This document shows, piece after piece, positions 24,904 through 37,903 of a stretch of DNA of 50,957 bases. The first letter of the stretch is position 1; every line of letters begins with the position of its first letter. Both the position numbers and the translations under genes were made by a program. The notes beneath the pieces are model-generated. The model was not told the origin of the DNA. It saw only the letters and a program-made list of their open reading frames with translations, and did not search any database. This stretch comes from Bacillota bacterium (GTDB lineage Bacteria; Bacillota; UBA5301), in NCBI GenBank assembly GCA_017656135.1, contig JACDOJ010000010.1, positions 1 to 50,957 of the forward strand. The letters run 5' to 3'.

Positions 24904-25404
24904 TTAAAGTTCCTCTGGGGATTTCCCCCGTAGGCGGGCTACTTCTTCCTTGGTTCTAAGGGTGGAGAGACCCTGCATGGTGGCCCTGACCATGTTGATA
25001 GGATTGGATGAGCCCAAAGACTTGGTCAGGATGTCACGGTACCCTGCTAACTCTAAGACCGCACGGACGGGGCCGCCGGCAATAACACCGGTACCGGGTG
25101 CGGCAGGCTTCAAAAGGACCTTACCGGCACCGAACTCCCCGATCGTCTCATGGGGAATTGTGGTGTCCACAATTGGTACCTGAATCATGTCTTTTTTGGC
25201 AGCTTCGACTGACTTGCGAATGGCATCAGCGACCTCTTTGGCCTTACCGATACCAAAGCCGACTTTGCCGTTGCGGTCACCGACTACAGAGAGCACGCTG
25301 AAACTCCGAGTCCGGCCACCTTTAACAGTTTTGGAGACTGGATTGATTGATACAACCTTTTCTTCCAGGTTAGTATCTTTGTTATTATCATTTCGCCTGG
25401 CCAA
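24904..25404 (-). CDS. rpsE: 30S ribosomal protein S5
   Basis: The protein ([58 protein letters not shown]) is S5, important for decoding accuracy. The start is TTG 25404, with AAAGGGGGT upstream, giving 166 residues beginning [11 protein letters not shown] longer frame from 25482 overlaps the end of rplR and is rejected. Confidence 0.95.
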   Translation of the reverse strand: MARRNDNNKDTNLEEKVVSINPVSKTVKGGRTRSFSVLSVVGDRNGKVGFGIGKAKEVADAIRKSVEAAKKDMIQVPIVDTTIPHETIGEFGAGKVLLKPAAPGTGVIAGGPVRAVLELAGYRDILTKSLGSSNPINMVRATMQGLSTLRTKEEVARLRGKSPEEL

Positions 25405-25426
25405 AACCTGTTTACCCCCTTTCAAG

Positions 25427-25795
25427 TTAAAACTCCAGGCCGGCTTCACGGGCGCTTTCAGCCAAGGCTTTGACTCTACCATGGTAGAGATTGCCGCCGC
25501 GGTCGAAAACCACTTTGGAAATTCCCTTTTCCTTGGCCTTTTCAGCGACTAATTTACCGACAGCCCGCGCGGCTTCAATATTCCCACCGGTTTTCAGTTG
25601 GCCTCTAAGATCCCGATCAAGCGAAGAGGCGGCCACCAGGGTGTTACCGGTAGTGTCGTCAATGATTTGGGCGTAAATATGGTTGAGACTGCGGAACACA
25701 CTAAGCCTGGGTCTCTCGGGAGTCCCGAATACTTTCTTGCGGACCCGGAGGTGGCGTCTGGCACGAGCCTTTTTCCGGTCAAACCTCTTTAACAC
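25427..25795 (-). CDS. rplR: 50S ribosomal protein L18
   Basis: The 122-residue protein ([60 protein letters not shown]) is L18, which binds 5S rRNA together with L5. It lies in the spc order rplF-rplR-rpsE. Confidence 0.97.
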   Translation of the reverse strand: MLKRFDRKKARARRHLRVRKKVFGTPERPRLSVFRSLNHIYAQIIDDTTGNTLVAASSLDRDLRGQLKTGGNIEAARAVGKLVAEKAKEKGISKVVFDRGGNLYHGRVKALAESAREAGLEF

Positions 25796-25822
25796 CCTGA
25801 CTCACATCCTTTCAACTAAAAG

Positions 25823-26365
25823 TTAAACTTTGCCGCCTTTACCGGCTTTTCTCCTGACAACTTCATCAGCGTAGCGGATACCTTTGCCCAGGTAGGGCTC
25901 GGGTTTCCGGACTGCCCTGATGTTTGCGGCAAATTCACCGACCAACTGTTTATCCATGCCTTTGACACTGATCTTGGTCGGTGCCGGCACTTCAACTTCG
26001 ATGCCCTTCGGCAATTCCATCTCAACGGGATGGGAGTATCCTACATTAAGCACCAACTTATTGCCTTGCTTGGCTGCCCTGTAACCGACACCTTTGATCT
26101 CCAGGTGCTTCTCAAATCCCTTAGTGACTCCTTCGATCATGTTGGCCAAGAGACTTCTGGTCAGGCCATGTAGTTCCCGATGTTTCTTGGCATCAGAGGG
26201 CCGTTTCACAGCCACCTGGTTCTCGGTCTGTTCAAGAATCATCTCCGGGTGAAGCTGTTTGGTGAGTTCACCTTTAGGGCCTTTGACTGTTACTGTGTTA
26301 CCTGCCTTTATCTCCACAGTCACACCGCTGGGGATGGTGACTGGCTGTTTGCCTATGCGTGACAT
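25823..26365 (-). CDS. rplF: 50S ribosomal protein L6
   Basis: The protein [18 protein letters not shown] with [16 protein letters not shown]-like and [20 protein letters not shown] segments is L6, near the factor-binding site. Two ATG codons lie in a row; the second (26365) is seven bases from GGAGG and matches the family N-terminus MSRIGKQP. Confidence 0.96.
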   Translation of the reverse strand: MSRIGKQPVTIPSGVTVEIKAGNTVTVKGPKGELTKQLHPEMILEQTENQVAVKRPSDAKKHRELHGLTRSLLANMIEGVTKGFEKHLEIKGVGYRAAKQGNKLVLNVGYSHPVEMELPKGIEVEVPAPTKISVKGMDKQLVGEFAANIRAVRKPEPYLGKGIRYADEVVRRKAGKGGKV

Positions 26366-26396
26366 CATTGCACCTCCTTTAACCTACCAGACTCGC

Positions 26397-26795
26397 TTAC
26401 CAGACGTAAGCCAGGACTTCACCGCCGATTCCCTCAGCCCGGGCCTGCTTGTCAGTCATGATGCCCTTGCTGGTGGAGAGGATAGCCACACCTAAGCCGC
26501 CTAGAACCTTGGGAACCTCGTCCTTCTTGGCGTAAACCCGCAAGCCTGGTTTGGAAATGCGTTTGATTCCGGAGATTACCCTCTCCTTGTTCTCACCGTA
26601 CTTCAGGTGTATGCGTAAAATCCCCTGCTTGGAGTCTTCAATATATTCGTAATCGGCTATGAAGCCCTCTTCTTTCAGAAGGCGAGCGATTTCCCGCTTG
26701 ATATTGGAGGCCGGAATATCAACTGATTGATGATATACCGAACTAGCGTTGCGGATACGGGTCAACATATCTGCAATCGGGTCTGTCATTACCAT
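26397..26795 (-). CDS. rpsH: 30S ribosomal protein S8
   Basis: The 132-residue protein ([57 protein letters not shown]) is S8, a primary 16S rRNA binder. [11 protein letters not shown] is the same start as in Bacillus; a G-rich site lies eight bases upstream. Confidence 0.97.
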   Translation of the reverse strand: MVMTDPIADMLTRIRNASSVYHQSVDIPASNIKREIARLLKEEGFIADYEYIEDSKQGILRIHLKYGENKERVISGIKRISKPGLRVYAKKDEVPKVLGGLGVAILSTSKGIMTDKQARAEGIGGEVLAYVW

Positions 26796-26835
26796 AGTAG
26801 GGTACCCCCCCTTCTCTCAACTCGCTGTTTTTTCT

Positions 26836-27021
26836 CTACCAGCTGGCCTTAGTGACTCCAGGAATCTTACCTTCCAAAGCCAGTCTCCGGAAACATACCC
26901 GGCACATCTGGAATTTCCGCATGTACCCGTGGGGACGCCCACAAATCCGGCAGCGATTGTACTCACGAACCTTGTACTTCTGCGGCCGGGCGGCCTTAGC
27001 GATCAAAGATTTCTTTGCCAA
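26836..27021 (-). CDS. rpsZ: 30S ribosomal protein S14 type Z
   Basis: The 61-residue protein is the short zinc-binding S14, with cysteines at 24, 27, 40 and 43 in [20 protein letters not shown]. The zinc-free longer paralogue is not in this window. Position between rplE and rpsH is standard. Confidence 0.97.
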   Translation of the reverse strand: MAKKSLIAKAARPQKYKVREYNRCRICGRPHGYMRKFQMCRVCFRRLALEGKIPGVTKASW

Positions 27022-27045
27022 GCGGACTAACCTCCTTTCGGGGTT

Positions 27046-27588
27046 TTACTGACGAAATGGCATACCCATTAAACGTAACAATTCACGTGCTTCCTCATCA
27101 GTCTTAGCAGTGGTGACAATCACGATATCCATACCCCGAACCTGGTCCACATCATCGTAACCGATCTCGGGGAAGATCAACTGTTCCTTAATACCCAGGG
27201 AATAGTTACCCCTGCCGTCAAATGATTTATCGGAAACACCCCGGAAGTCCCGAATCCTTGGGAGCGCCAAGTTGATGAGTTTCTCCAGGAAGTAGTACAT
27301 CCGCTCACCACGTAAGGTGACTTTGGCGCCGACATTCATCCCTTCCCGAATTTTGAAGGCTGCCACCGACTTTTTAGCCTTGGTGACTATGGGCTTCTGA
27401 CCGGTGATGGCGGCGAGGTCCTTGAGAGCTGATTCCAAAGCTTTGGGATCATCCTTGGCCTCGCCGATGCCCATATTGATCACAATCTTGGCCACCTTCG
27501 GCACTTCCATAGGGTTTTTGTAATTAAACTTTTCCATTAGGGCAGGTTTAATCTCTTTCTCATATTGCTCTTTCAGTTTTGGTGCCAC
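27046..27588 (-). CDS. rplE: 50S ribosomal protein L5
   Basis: The 180-residue protein ([60 protein letters not shown]) is L5, which binds 5S rRNA and forms a bridge to S13. ATG start; 30 nt separate it from rplX. Confidence 0.97.
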   Translation of the reverse strand: MAPKLKEQYEKEIKPALMEKFNYKNPMEVPKVAKIVINMGIGEAKDDPKALESALKDLAAITGQKPIVTKAKKSVAAFKIREGMNVGAKVTLRGERMYYFLEKLINLALPRIRDFRGVSDKSFDGRGNYSLGIKEQLIFPEIGYDDVDQVRGMDIVIVTTAKTDEEARELLRLMGMPFRQ

Positions 27589-27618
27589 ACCTTACCCCCC
27601 TTTCCATCCGTAAAACGA

Positions 27619-27942
27619 TTAGTCAATATCTTTACCGCACTTGCGGCAAACCCGCACTTTGGATCCGTCCTCAGCACGTTTGGATATCGGCCGATTAGGC
27701 TGATCACAGTTGGGGCAGACGAGCATAACATTACTGGCGTTGATGGGGCCGGGACTTTCGATGATGCCTCCCTGAGGCATTTCCCGGGTAGCCCGTGTGT
27801 GTTTCTTGATGATGTTTAGCCCGTCAACAACAACTCTATTTTCAGAGGGAATAACCTCTAAAATCTTGCCACGTTTACCGGCATCTTTACCCTTGAGGAC
27901 TTGAACTAAGTCGCCTTTTTTCACGTGTACCTTTGTGGCCAC
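27619..27942 (-). CDS. rplX: 50S ribosomal protein L24
   Basis: The 107-residue protein with an N-terminal KOW motif (HVKKGDLVQVLKGKDAGKRG), NIIKKHTRATREMPQGGI and a late CPNCDQPNRP...CRKCG zinc-ribbon-like set of cysteines is L24, an assembly initiator of the 50S subunit. Confidence 0.96.
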   Translation of the reverse strand: MATKVHVKKGDLVQVLKGKDAGKRGKILEVIPSENRVVVDGLNIIKKHTRATREMPQGGIIESPGPINASNVMLVCPNCDQPNRPISKRAEDGSKVRVCRKCGKDID

Positions 27943-27966
27943 TGGCTGACCTCCTCTCCGGATAAC

Positions 27967-28335
27967 CTACAGTACTTCGGGAGCCAAAGAAACAATTTTC
28001 ATGTAAGCCTTGTCCCGAAGCTCCCTCGCAACCGGGCCAAAAATACGCGTGCCGCGCGGATTGCCCTGGTTGTCGATGATGACTGCTGCGTTATCATCAA
28101 ACTTGATGTATGAACCATCCGGTCTCCGGCTCTCTTTGTTGGTCCTGACTACCACAGCCTTGACAACATCGCCTTTCTTGACAACGCCACCGGGTGTGGC
28201 TTCTTTGACAGTGGCAATGATGACATCACCAAGGCCGGCGTACTTGCGCTTGGAACCTCCCAATACTCTGATAGTCAGGAGCTTTTTGGCACCGGAGTTA
28301 TCCGCCACGTTCAGAGTGGACTCTTGTTGAATCAT
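27967..28335 (-). CDS. rplN: 50S ribosomal protein L14
   Basis: The 122-residue protein ([60 protein letters not shown]) is L14 at the subunit interface. Highly conserved full length. Confidence 0.97.
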   Translation of the reverse strand: MIQQESTLNVADNSGAKKLLTIRVLGGSKRKYAGLGDVIIATVKEATPGGVVKKGDVVKAVVVRTNKESRRPDGSYIKFDDNAAVIIDNQGNPRGTRIFGPVARELRDKAYMKIVSLAPEVL

Positions 28336-28379
28336 CTTTAGGCCCCCCCTTTCACAGGAGTGTTAGTTACTTCCGAAAG

Positions 28380-28640
28380 CTACTTGGCGCGCTCCTGAAT
28401 CCTCACCAGACGCCACCTTTTGTCCCTGCTCAGAGGACGGGTCTCGGCGATCTGTACGACGTCGCCAACATGCGCTTCGTTGTTCTCATCATGAGCTTTA
28501 AACTTCTTAGTCCGCTTGATAATCTTTCCGTACAGGGGATGTCGAACCAAGCTTTCAACAGCAACGACAATCGTCTTATCCATTTTATCACTGACAACGG
28601 TACCGATTCTGGTCTTCCGCTGTCCCCGTGCGCTGGACAT
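28380..28640 (-). CDS. rpsQ: 30S ribosomal protein S17
   Basis: The 86-residue OB-fold protein ([60 protein letters not shown]) is S17. It lies 29 nt after rpmC. Confidence 0.96.
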   Translation of the reverse strand: MSSARGQRKTRIGTVVSDKMDKTIVVAVESLVRHPLYGKIIKRTKKFKAHDENNEAHVGDVVQIAETRPLSRDKRWRLVRIQERAK

Positions 28641-28669
28641 GATTTCTGCCCTCCTTTGAACCTGCTATA

Positions 28670-28876
28670 TTACATGCTGGCCTGGGCTTTGAGCTCCCGT
28701 TCCCGCATGATGGTCTTAACACGGGCGATGGTTCTCCGGACCTCTCTCATCCTGAGGGGATTCTCCAGCTGTCCGGTTGCCATCTGAAATCGCAGGTTAA
28801 ACAGTTCTTCCTTTAATTCAACGAGCTTCTGTTCCAGCTCTTCGTTGGACAAATCACGGAGTTCTTTGGCCTTCAT
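28670..28876 (-). CDS. rpmC: 50S ribosomal protein L29
   Basis: The 68-residue helical protein ([40 protein letters not shown]) is L29 at the tunnel exit, a docking site for targeting factors. Its ATG overlaps the rplP stop codon by one base. Confidence 0.96.
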   Translation of the reverse strand: MKAKELRDLSNEELEQKLVELKEELFNLRFQMATGQLENPLRMREVRRTIARVKTIMRERELKAQASM

Positions 28877-29298
28877 CAGGAATCACCACCCGCTTCCCTT
28901 TTTACGAACTTGGCCTTAATCGGCAGTTTTTGGGCAGCCAACCTGATAGCCTCCCGAGCCAATTCCTCAGGAACACCGCCAATCTCGAACATGATCCGGC
29001 CAGGTTTGACCACGGCAACCCAGTATTCCGGGGCACCCTTACCTTTACCCATACGAGTTTCAGCCGGGTGTGCAGTAACCGGTTTGTCTGGGAAGATTTT
29101 GATCCAGACCTTACCGCCACGTTTGATATGTCTAGTCATGGCCACACGGGCTGCTTCAATCTGAGCGCTGGTAATCCAACCTGGTTCGAGAGCCTGCAGG
29201 CCATACTCGCCTAACTCTATTGTAGAACCGCGTACAGCCTTACCGCGCATTTTACCCCGCTGCTGCTTACGGTATTTAACACGTTTTGGCACTAACAC
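28876..29298 (-). CDS. rplP: 50S ribosomal protein L16
   Basis: The 140-residue protein ([60 protein letters not shown]) is L16, close to the peptidyl-transferase and A-site tRNA. GTG start with AAGGAGG upstream. Confidence 0.97.
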   Translation of the reverse strand: MLVPKRVKYRKQQRGKMRGKAVRGSTIELGEYGLQALEPGWITSAQIEAARVAMTRHIKRGGKVWIKIFPDKPVTAHPAETRMGKGKGAPEYWVAVVKPGRIMFEIGGVPEELAREAIRLAAQKLPIKAKFVKREAGGDS

Positions 29299-29316
29299 TA
29301 TTCTCGCCTCCTTCAG

Positions 29317-29964
29317 CTATGCCTGAGAGCTTTTGCGTTCCGGAAGCACTTCACCTTTGTAGATCCAGACCTTGACGCCGATCTTACCGTAAGTGGTGCT
29401 GGCTTCGGCGAAACCGTAATCGATGTCGGCTCTCAAAGTGTGCAACGGAACTTTACCCTCTGGGAACCACTCAGTCCTGGCGATCTCGGCACCGCCTAAC
29501 CGACCGGCCACAGCCGTCTTAATTCCCTGCGCACCAAGGCGCATGGCCCTTTGGATCGCCTGCTTCATAGCCCGCCGGAAAGAAATCCTCCGTTCCAGCT
29601 GCTGGGCGATGTTCTCGGCAACCAACTGGGCGTCCAGATCAGGGTATTTGACCTCGACGACCTCTACTTTGACCTGCTTACCCGTACGTTTACTCAGCTC
29701 GGACTGGAGCTTTTCAACTTCACTACCGCCTTTACCGATAACCATACCCGGTCTTGCGGTATGGATAGTTACTTTGACCCGGTTGGCAGCCCTTTCAATG
29801 ACAACCTTGGAAACCCCGGCGCTGTAGAACTTATCCTTGACGCATTTTCGAATTTCCAGGTCCTCGTGGAGCAGGTCAGCGTAGCCCTTATCCGCATACC
29901 ATTTTGCATCCCAATCTCTGATTACTCCCAGCCTAAAACCGGTGGGATGGGTTTTCTGGCCCAC
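29317..29964 (-). CDS. rpsC: 30S ribosomal protein S3
   Basis: The 215-residue protein ([20 protein letters not shown], a KH domain with [36 protein letters not shown]) is S3 at the mRNA entry site. GTG start two bases after the rplV stop, suggesting coupling. Confidence 0.97.
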   Translation of the reverse strand: MGQKTHPTGFRLGVIRDWDAKWYADKGYADLLHEDLEIRKCVKDKFYSAGVSKVVIERAANRVKVTIHTARPGMVIGKGGSEVEKLQSELSKRTGKQVKVEVVEVKYPDLDAQLVAENIAQQLERRISFRRAMKQAIQRAMRLGAQGIKTAVAGRLGGAEIARTEWFPEGKVPLHTLRADIDYGFAEASTTYGKIGVKVWIYKGEVLPERKSSQA

Positions 29965-29966
29965 GC

Positions 29967-30308
29967 TTATACCTCCTTCTTCTCTTTCAGGACAATTGAA
30001 ATGTGGCTGCTTCTCTTCAAAATACGATCAGCCCGGCCTCTTGCTCTCGGCATCCATCTCTTCATGGTAGGACCTTCGTCGACCTTGGCCTCTGCAATGT
30101 AGAGGTTATTCACATCCATATCGAAGTTGTTCTCAGCGTTAGCAGCAGCTGAGCGGACCACTTTTTCGATCAGTACTGCACCTTTTTTCGGCATGAACTT
30201 CAAAATGGCTAGGGCTTCGTCTAAGTCCTTACCACGAATTACATCGATGACCTGGCGAGCTTTGCGGGGCGAGATACGTACGAAGCGAGCAACGGCTCTT
30301 GCTTCCAT
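29967..30308 (-). CDS. rplV: 50S ribosomal protein L22
   Basis: The 113-residue protein ([60 protein letters not shown]) is L22, whose loop lines the nascent-peptide tunnel. Intact loop sequence; no insertion. Confidence 0.97.
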   Translation of the reverse strand: MEARAVARFVRISPRKARQVIDVIRGKDLDEALAILKFMPKKGAVLIEKVVRSAAANAENNFDMDVNNLYIAEAKVDEGPTMKRWMPRARGRADRILKRSSHISIVLKEKKEV

Positions 30309-30326
30309 GATTCAACCTCCTCCCGC

Positions 30327-30608
30327 TTACTTGATACCGGCGGTCTTTTCGCTGCCGCCATGACCCCGGAAGGTCCTGGTTGGCGCGAACTCGCCGAGCT
30401 TATGTCCAACCATATCTTCGGTGATATATATCGGCACATGCTTGCGTCCGTCATGAACAGCTATGGTGTGCCCAACAAGCTCCGGAAAGATAGTAGACCG
30501 GCGTGACCAGGTCTTAATGACTTTTTTCTGTCCGGACTCGTTCATCGCTTTAATTTTCGCGAGTAATTTCGGGTCAATATAGGGTCCTTTTTTCAGCGAG
30601 CGACCCAT
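30327..30608 (-). CDS. rpsS: 30S ribosomal protein S19
   Basis: The protein [20 protein letters not shown] with [20 protein letters not shown] and [18 protein letters not shown] is S19. ATG at 30608 is preferred, eight bases after GGAGGG and giving the usual 93 residues; a GTG three codons earlier overlaps that site. Confidence 0.96.
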   Translation of the reverse strand: MGRSLKKGPYIDPKLLAKIKAMNESGQKKVIKTWSRRSTIFPELVGHTIAVHDGRKHVPIYITEDMVGHKLGEFAPTRTFRGHGGSEKTAGIK

Positions 30609-30635
30609 ATCTTCCACCCTCCTTTTCCGTGTGGA

Positions 30636-31466
30636 CTACTTCTCGTTCCGACGACGGACAATGTATTTATCCGAATCTTTCTTCTTCCGGGTTCGCTTAC
30701 CCAAGGTCTTCTTACCCCACGGGCTGAGGGGGGACGGATGACCAATGGGCGCCCGGCCTTCACCACCACCATGGGGGTGATCCACCGGGTTCATGACCAC
30801 ACCACGAACGTGCGGCCTTCTGCCTAACCAGCGAGCCCGGCCCGCTTTACCCAAGGAAACGTTCTCGTGATCCACGTTACCAACCTGACCAATGGTGGCC
30901 TTGCACTTGGTGCTGATCAACCGAACCTCACCGGACGGCAGCCTCAGATGAGCATAGTCACCTTCTTTGGCCATAACTTGGGCACTGGCTGCAGCTGAGC
31001 GAGCCAACTGGCCGCCTTTGCCGGGTTTCAGCTCAACATTGTGGACCACAGTACCGACCGGGATATTGGCCAAGGGAAGAGCGTTACCCACTTTGATATC
31101 AGCCTCAGGGCCAGACATCACTTCATCCCCAACCTTGATCCCTAAAGGAGCCAGAATGTAACGTTTCTCTCCATCGGCATAATGCAGCAAGGCGATATTG
31201 GCCGACCGGTTCGGGTCGTACTCGATAGCTGCGACTTTAGCCGGCACGCCGTCTTTATCCCGTTTAAAGTCGATAATCCGATACAACCGTTTAACCCCGC
31301 CGCCGCGATGCCGGGCAGTAATCCGGCCATAGTTATTCCGTCCACCTTTTTTGGCCAACGGAGCGGTTAGCGACTTCTCTGGCTCTTTTTTGGTGATCTC
31401 CTCGAAGTCGATCACGCTCATTTTCCGGCGTGCGGGAGTTGTCGGTTTGAACTTGCGTATTGCCAT
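30636..31466 (-). CDS. rplB: 50S ribosomal protein L2
   Basis: The 276-residue protein ([60 protein letters not shown]) is L2. The histidine-containing [10 protein letters not shown] loop near the peptidyl-transferase centre is intact. Confidence 0.98.
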   Translation of the reverse strand: MAIRKFKPTTPARRKMSVIDFEEITKKEPEKSLTAPLAKKGGRNNYGRITARHRGGGVKRLYRIIDFKRDKDGVPAKVAAIEYDPNRSANIALLHYADGEKRYILAPLGIKVGDEVMSGPEADIKVGNALPLANIPVGTVVHNVELKPGKGGQLARSAAASAQVMAKEGDYAHLRLPSGEVRLISTKCKATIGQVGNVDHENVSLGKAGRARWLGRRPHVRGVVMNPVDHPHGGGEGRAPIGHPSPLSPWGKKTLGKRTRKKKDSDKYIVRRRNEK

Positions 31467-31498
31467 GGACTGTTCCCTCCCAACTAAGACTGACGGGC

Positions 31499-31786
31499 CT
31501 ACATACCCTCAAAGATGTCGATGCGGTCTCCGTCAGCCAGAGTAACTACTGCTTTCTTCCAATCAGATTTCTTGCCGATTACCAGCCCGCGGCGAACTTT
31601 CTTTCCGGTCATGTTGGCCGTCTTGACATCTACGACCTTAACCTTGAAGATCTTCTCTACAGCTTCTTTGATCTGGGGCTTAGTGGCTCGTTTATCAACC
31701 ATAAAGGTGTATTTGTTCTCATCCGCGATCAGCAAGTTGCTTTTCTCAGTCACGACGGGCTTTTTGATTACATCATGCAAATCCAT
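31499..31786 (-). CDS. rplW: 50S ribosomal protein L23
   Basis: The 95-residue protein ([40 protein letters not shown]) is L23, the docking site for trigger factor and SRP at the tunnel exit. Its ATG shares a base with the rplD stop (TAATG). Confidence 0.97.
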   Translation of the reverse strand: MDLHDVIKKPVVTEKSNLLIADENKYTFMVDKRATKPQIKEAVEKIFKVKVVDVKTANMTGKKVRRGLVIGKKSDWKKAVVTLADGDRIDIFEGM

Positions 31787-32409
31787 TAGGCAAATACCTC
31801 CTCAACCCGGGCGACAGCGTCCTTGGTCATGACGACCTTCTCGTGGGCTAAGAGATCATAAGCATTAATCCCGTCGGCGGGACTTACACTAAGCCCAGGA
31901 ATATTCCTACCGGAAAGATAGACATTGCGATCCGGGTCCCTGGTAACAAACAGGGCCGTTTTCCCGATATCCAACTTCTCGAGAATCTTAACCATCTCTT
32001 TGGTCTTGGGTTCAGCGAAATTTAGCTGGTCCACGACAATGAGTTCACCGCTCTTCACTTTGGCTGAAAGAGCGGATTTGATGGCCAGGCGCTTAACTTT
32101 CTTCGGCAGCGCCTTCCGATAGGAGCGGGGCTTAGGACCGAAAACAATGCCGCCACCTTTCCACTGGGGTGAGCGGATGCTGCCCTGACGGGCTCTACCA
32201 GTGCCCTTCTGCCGCCATGGCTTGCGACCGCCGCCAGCCACTTCAGCCCGGGTTTTAGTGGAGTGAGTTCCCTGACGCTGGTTGGCTAGGTAGGCGGTAA
32301 CCGCCAGGTGCATAACAGGTTCATTGGGCTCGATGCCAAAGACGGAGTCCTTCAGTTCCAATTCACCAACCCGCTCACCTTCCACGTTGTATACATCAAC
32401 GGTAGGCAT
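31786..32409 (-). CDS. rplD: 50S ribosomal protein L4
   Basis: The 207-residue protein ([60 protein letters not shown]) is L4. In proteobacteria L4 autoregulates the S10 operon; there is no evidence for or against that here. ATG at 32409 is used, nine bases from GGAGG; the GTG just before is an alternative. Confidence 0.97.
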   Translation of the reverse strand: MPTVDVYNVEGERVGELELKDSVFGIEPNEPVMHLAVTAYLANQRQGTHSTKTRAEVAGGGRKPWRQKGTGRARQGSIRSPQWKGGGIVFGPKPRSYRKALPKKVKRLAIKSALSAKVKSGELIVVDQLNFAEPKTKEMVKILEKLDIGKTALFVTRDPDRNVYLSGRNIPGLSVSPADGINAYDLLAHEKVVMTKDAVARVEEVFA

Positions 32410-32427
32410 CACCGTATGCCTCCTTTC

Positions 32428-33060
32428 TTACTTACTCTTTTTGGAGGTCTCTTTGATGTAGAGAAGGCTACCCTTGTTTCCCGGAACAGAACCCTTAAGG
32501 AGCAGCATGTTCTTCTCGGGGTCAACCTTCACAACCTCCAAATTGCTGATAGTTACCTGCTCATGCCCATAACGTCCGGGCATCTTCCGATTTTTGAACA
32601 CTCTAGCCGGATCGGTGGCACCCAGGGAACCTACCCGCCTGTGGTACATGGAACCGTGGCTCATAGGACCCCGGTTGAAGTTCCACCGTTTGATAACACC
32701 GCTGAAACCTTTACCTTTGGAAATACCGGTGACATCCACTCTGTCGCCTTCTGAGAAGACGTCCACCTTGATTTCGGAGCCTACTTCCGGCAGGTCACCG
32801 TCGGGACAGCGAACTTCCCGGATGTACTTTCTAGGCTCTACACCCGCCTTGGCAAAATGACCTTTGAGGGGTTTGTTCACATGTTTGTCGGCCACTTCAC
32901 CAAAACCAATCTGGATGGCGTTGTATCCATCTTTTTCCTCGGTTTTTTGCTGAACCACCGGGCACGGACCGGCCTCTACGACAGTCACCGGAATAGCGGC
33001 GCCGTCCTCGGTGTAAATCTGAGTCATTCCTATCTTTTTACCAAGAATGGCCTTAGGCAA
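32428..33060 (-). CDS. rplC: 50S ribosomal protein L3
   Basis: The protein [19 protein letters not shown] with [20 protein letters not shown] and [20 protein letters not shown] is L3. TTG at 33060 lies eight bases after GGGAGG and gives the family N-terminus MPKAILGKK; a GTG three codons earlier overlaps the ribosome-binding site. Confidence 0.96.
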   Translation of the reverse strand: MPKAILGKKIGMTQIYTEDGAAIPVTVVEAGPCPVVQQKTEEKDGYNAIQIGFGEVADKHVNKPLKGHFAKAGVEPRKYIREVRCPDGDLPEVGSEIKVDVFSEGDRVDVTGISKGKGFSGVIKRWNFNRGPMSHGSMYHRRVGSLGATDPARVFKNRKMPGRYGHEQVTISNLEVVKVDPEKNMLLLKGSVPGNKGSLLYIKETSKKSK

Positions 33061-33102
33061 TCTTGACACCTCCCTTGCCTCAACAACTCACTAACTCATG
33101 CC

Positions 33103-33414
33103 CTATAACTTGATTTCAATATCAACGCCGGCTGGCAAGTCTAAACGCATCAGGGCGTCGACGGTCCCGGCGGTAGGTTCTAATATATCGATTAACCGCT
33201 TGTGGGTTCTCATCTCAAACTGTTCTCGAGAGTCTTTGTTAACGTGAGGAGAACGTAAAACCGTAAAAACATTTCGCTCGGTGGGCAAGGGTACCGGTCC
33301 GGAAACCTTGGCCCCTGTCCTTTTGGCAGTATCCACAATCCTCTCGGCTGACTGGTCCAGAATCTTGTGGTCAAAAGCCTTTAACCGAATACGGATCTTC
33401 TGCGCGGTGGTCAT
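33103..33414 (-). CDS. rpsJ: 30S ribosomal protein S10
   Basis: The protein [20 protein letters not shown] with [20 protein letters not shown] and [20 protein letters not shown] is S10 (NusE), which also serves in antitermination. ATG at 33414 follows AAAGGAGGG and gives 103 residues; a frame reaching to 33489 has no support. Confidence 0.97.
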   Translation of the reverse strand: MTTAQKIRIRLKAFDHKILDQSAERIVDTAKRTGAKVSGPVPLPTERNVFTVLRSPHVNKDSREQFEMRTHKRLIDILEPTAGTVDALMRLDLPAGVDIEIKL

Positions 33415-33517
33415 TCTTTGTCCCTCCTTTTGGTCCGAATTCCAGCACGGACACTCTCTCCGTGGAAATTTCCCTCCGTTAGGAGGCAACCTCCCACTTC
33501 ATCGATTACCATCAGAG

Positions 33518-33540
33518 GCGGGGGCGGAGACCGCCCCCGC
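33518..33540 (-). other. Strong GC hairpin in the tuf-rpsJ gap
   Basis: A perfect 10-bp stem (33518-33527 with 33531-33540) made almost only of G and C closes a 3-nt loop, 12 nt after the tuf stop codon. No T-run follows, so it is unlikely to terminate by itself. It could protect or process the tuf transcript ends, or pause polymerase, between the str and S10 parts. Confidence 0.55.
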
Positions 33541-33552
33541 TCAAGCTAAACC

Positions 33553-34755
<1,203 letters not shown>

Positions 34756-34829
34756 AGGTAGATTCTCCTCCCTTTGGACAAAATCAAATTAGTTTTAGAG
34801 ATCTATCTCAAGCCGCAAAGGCCTTGTTT

Positions 34830-36905
34830 TTAGCCCTGATTCTCGATGATGCCCTGGGCAACCGACTGGGGCACTTCCTCATAGTGGGAGAAGTGCATCA
34901 CGTAAGTTGCCCGGCCCTGAGTCTTGGAACGCAGATCGTTAACATATCCGAACATCTCGGCCAGAGGCACATAGGCTCTGATCACCTGAGCGCCGGATCT
35001 TGGCTCCATGCCTTCCACCCGGCCGCGGCGGGAGTTAAGGTCACCGATGACATCGCCCATGTACTCTTCCGGAGTCACAACCTCCACCTTGAAGATCGGC
35101 TCCAGAAGGACCGGGTCGGCCTTTTTAGCCGCTTCCTTAAAGCCCAGTGAACCGGCAACCTTGAAGGCCATCTCCGAGGAGTCCACCTCGTGATAGGAAC
35201 CATCAACCAACGAAACCTTGACGTCAATCACCGGATAGCCGGCGAGGACACCGTTAAGCATGGCCTCTTTGACGCCTTCTTCCACAGCAGGCACGTACTC
35301 CTTGGGTACCACACCACCGACGATCTTGTTCTCGAAGACGAAACCTCCGCCGGGCTCCAGGGGTTCGACCTCAAAAACGACGTGCCCGTACTGTCCGCGA
35401 CCACCGGTCTGGCGGATGAACTTGCCTTCTGCCTTGACCGCTTTGCGCAAGGTCTCCCTGTAGGCAACCTGCGGTTTACCTACATTGGCTTCGACCTTGA
35501 ATTCCCGGAGTAGACGGTCAACGATGATCTCTAAGTGCAGTTCACCCATACCGGAAATGATGGTCTGACCGGTTTCCTCATCGGTGCGTACTCTGAAGGT
35601 CGGATCCTCTTCAGCCAACTTGAGCAGGGACTGAGAGAGTTTGTCCTGGTCAGCTTTGGTCTTAGGCTCGATGGCGATATCGATAACCGGGTCCGGAAAG
35701 TCCATGGCTTCCAGAACGATGGGCTGATCCGGATCACAGAGGGTATCGCCGGTAGTGGTGTTTTTGAGACCCACCACTGCCGCAATATCGCCCGCAAAGA
35801 CTTCATCCCTCTCCTCCCGATGGTTGGCGTGCATCTGGAGAATTCGTCCAATGCGCTCCTTCTTGCCCTTAGTAGCGTTGTAGACATAGGAACCGGCTTT
35901 GAGGGTGCCGGAGTAGACCCGCATGAAGGCCAGTTTTCCAACGTAAGGGTCGCTCATGATCTTGAAGGCCAAAGCCGCAAAAGGACCGTCATCGGAAGCA
36001 GGCCTGGTTTCAGTTTCACCGGTGTTGGGGTTGACACCTTCCGCCGGAATGACATCCAAAGGCGATGGCAGGTAGTCCACAATTGCATCCAAAAGGAGCT
36101 GGACACCTTTGTTCTTAAAAGCAGAGCCACAGCACACCGGAACCACTTCATTGGCCAAGGTGGCTTTACGCAAAGCGGCCTTCAGCTCTTCCTCAGTGAT
36201 TTCCTCACCCTCGAGGTACTTGAGCATCAATTCCTCGTCGGACTCAGCGATAGCCTCAATGGTCTCTTCCCTCTTCTCAGCGACCAGGTCCACCATGTCC
36301 TCTGGGATCTCAGTCTCATCACTGCGAGTCCCCAGGTCATCAACGTAAATGATGGCCTTATTCTTAATGAGATCCACTACACCGACAAAATTCTCTTCCG
36401 CTCCGATTGGCACCTGAATAGGAACCGGCTTGGCACCTAGTTTCTCTCTGATCTGGTTCACCACACCGAAAAAGTCCGCCCCGGTCCTGTCCATCTTATT
36501 GACAAAAGCGATTCTAGGGACTCGGTAACGGTCGGCCTGGCGCCATACCGTTTCGGACTGAGGCTCCACACCACCTACAGAACAGAAAACCGCAACAGCA
36601 CCATCGAGCACCCGGAGAGACCTTTCAACTTCCATAGTAAAATCAACGTGGCCGGGTGTATCAATTATGTTGATACGATGACCTTTCCACTGACAGGTGG
36701 TAGCAGCTGAGGTAATGGTGATACCCCGTTCCTGTTCTTGAACCATCCAGTCCATGGTGGCATTACCTTCATGAACTTCCCCAAGTTTGTGTACCTTACC
36801 GGTGTAAAAAAGAATCCGCTCGGTGGTCGTGGTTTTACCTGCATCGATGTGTGCCATGATGCCTATATTTCTTGTTTTCTCCAACGGGAACTTTCTGACT
36901 CCCAC
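34830..36905 (-). CDS. fusA: Elongation factor G
   Basis: The 691-residue translocase has the G1 motif [49 protein letters not shown], and domain IV features ([35 protein letters not shown]). It drives ribosome translocation and recycling. GTG start. Standard position between rpsG and tuf. Confidence 0.98.
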   Translation of the reverse strand: MGVRKFPLEKTRNIGIMAHIDAGKTTTTERILFYTGKVHKLGEVHEGNATMDWMVQEQERGITITSAATTCQWKGHRINIIDTPGHVDFTMEVERSLRVLDGAVAVFCSVGGVEPQSETVWRQADRYRVPRIAFVNKMDRTGADFFGVVNQIREKLGAKPVPIQVPIGAEENFVGVVDLIKNKAIIYVDDLGTRSDETEIPEDMVDLVAEKREETIEAIAESDEELMLKYLEGEEITEEELKAALRKATLANEVVPVCCGSAFKNKGVQLLLDAIVDYLPSPLDVIPAEGVNPNTGETETRPASDDGPFAALAFKIMSDPYVGKLAFMRVYSGTLKAGSYVYNATKGKKERIGRILQMHANHREERDEVFAGDIAAVVGLKNTTTGDTLCDPDQPIVLEAMDFPDPVIDIAIEPKTKADQDKLSQSLLKLAEEDPTFRVRTDEETGQTIISGMGELHLEIIVDRLLREFKVEANVGKPQVAYRETLRKAVKAEGKFIRQTGGRGQYGHVVFEVEPLEPGGGFVFENKIVGGVVPKEYVPAVEEGVKEAMLNGVLAGYPVIDVKVSLVDGSYHEVDSSEMAFKVAGSLGFKEAAKKADPVLLEPIFKVEVVTPEEYMGDVIGDLNSRRGRVEGMEPRSGAQVIRAYVPLAEMFGYVNDLRSKTQGRATYVMHFSHYEEVPQSVAQGIIENQG

Positions 36906-36936
36906 GCTCTCAACCTCTCAATCCCAAACTGGTTTT

Positions 36937-37422
<486 letters not shown>

Positions 37423-37443
37423 TTAACGTTACTCAAACTCGCT

Positions 37444-37863
37444 TTACTTCTTAGGACGTTTAGCGCCATACTTGGAGCGACCCTGTTTCCGGTCAGCGAC
37501 ACCGGCGGCATCCAGGGTACCCCTGATAATGTGGTAGCGCACACCCGGAAGGTCCTTAACACGTCCACCCCTGATCAAGACCACAGAGTGTTCCTGTAGG
37601 TTGTGACCCTCACCGGGAATGTACGCAGTCACCTCAACACCATTGGTTAAACGCACCCTAGCAATCTTCCGTAGAGCGGAATTCGGCTTTTTCGGGGTGG
37701 CAGTTTTGACAACAGTACATACGCCCCGTTTTTGAGGAGAACCTTTTTTGCCGTAGGTGTATTCCTCTTTTTTGGAGTTGTACATCCAACGCAATGCTGG
37801 TGCGTCGCTCTTTTTGCTTACCGACTTACGGCCTTTTCGTACCAATTGGTTAATGGTGGGCAC
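37444..37863 (-). CDS. rpsL: 30S ribosomal protein S12
   Basis: The 139-residue protein ([57 protein letters not shown]) is S12 of the decoding centre. The two lysines linked to streptomycin sensitivity (PKKPNSA and GRVKDLPG) and the aspartate that can be methylthiolated (KDLPG) are all present. Confidence 0.97.
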   Translation of the reverse strand: MPTINQLVRKGRKSVSKKSDAPALRWMYNSKKEEYTYGKKGSPQKRGVCTVVKTATPKKPNSALRKIARVRLTNGVEVTAYIPGEGHNLQEHSVVLIRGGRVKDLPGVRYHIIRGTLDAAGVADRKQGRSKYGAKRPKK

Positions 37864-37903
37864 CTCTTGGCACCTCCTTCCGGAATAGGTTACTAATTTT
37901 TAT

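Noticed and set aside
33518-33540. GC hairpin after tuf copy 1 as an intrinsic terminator
   Set aside because: No T-run follows on the minus strand, and the S10 genes downstream have no clear promoter of their own, so termination here is unlikely.
35535-36440. A 301-codon open frame on the plus strand
   Set aside because: It lies wholly opposite fusA, whose protein is fully conserved; codon bias creates such antisense frames. The same holds for plus-strand frames at 43924-44718 (opposite rpoB) and 12806-13513 (opposite the FecR gene).
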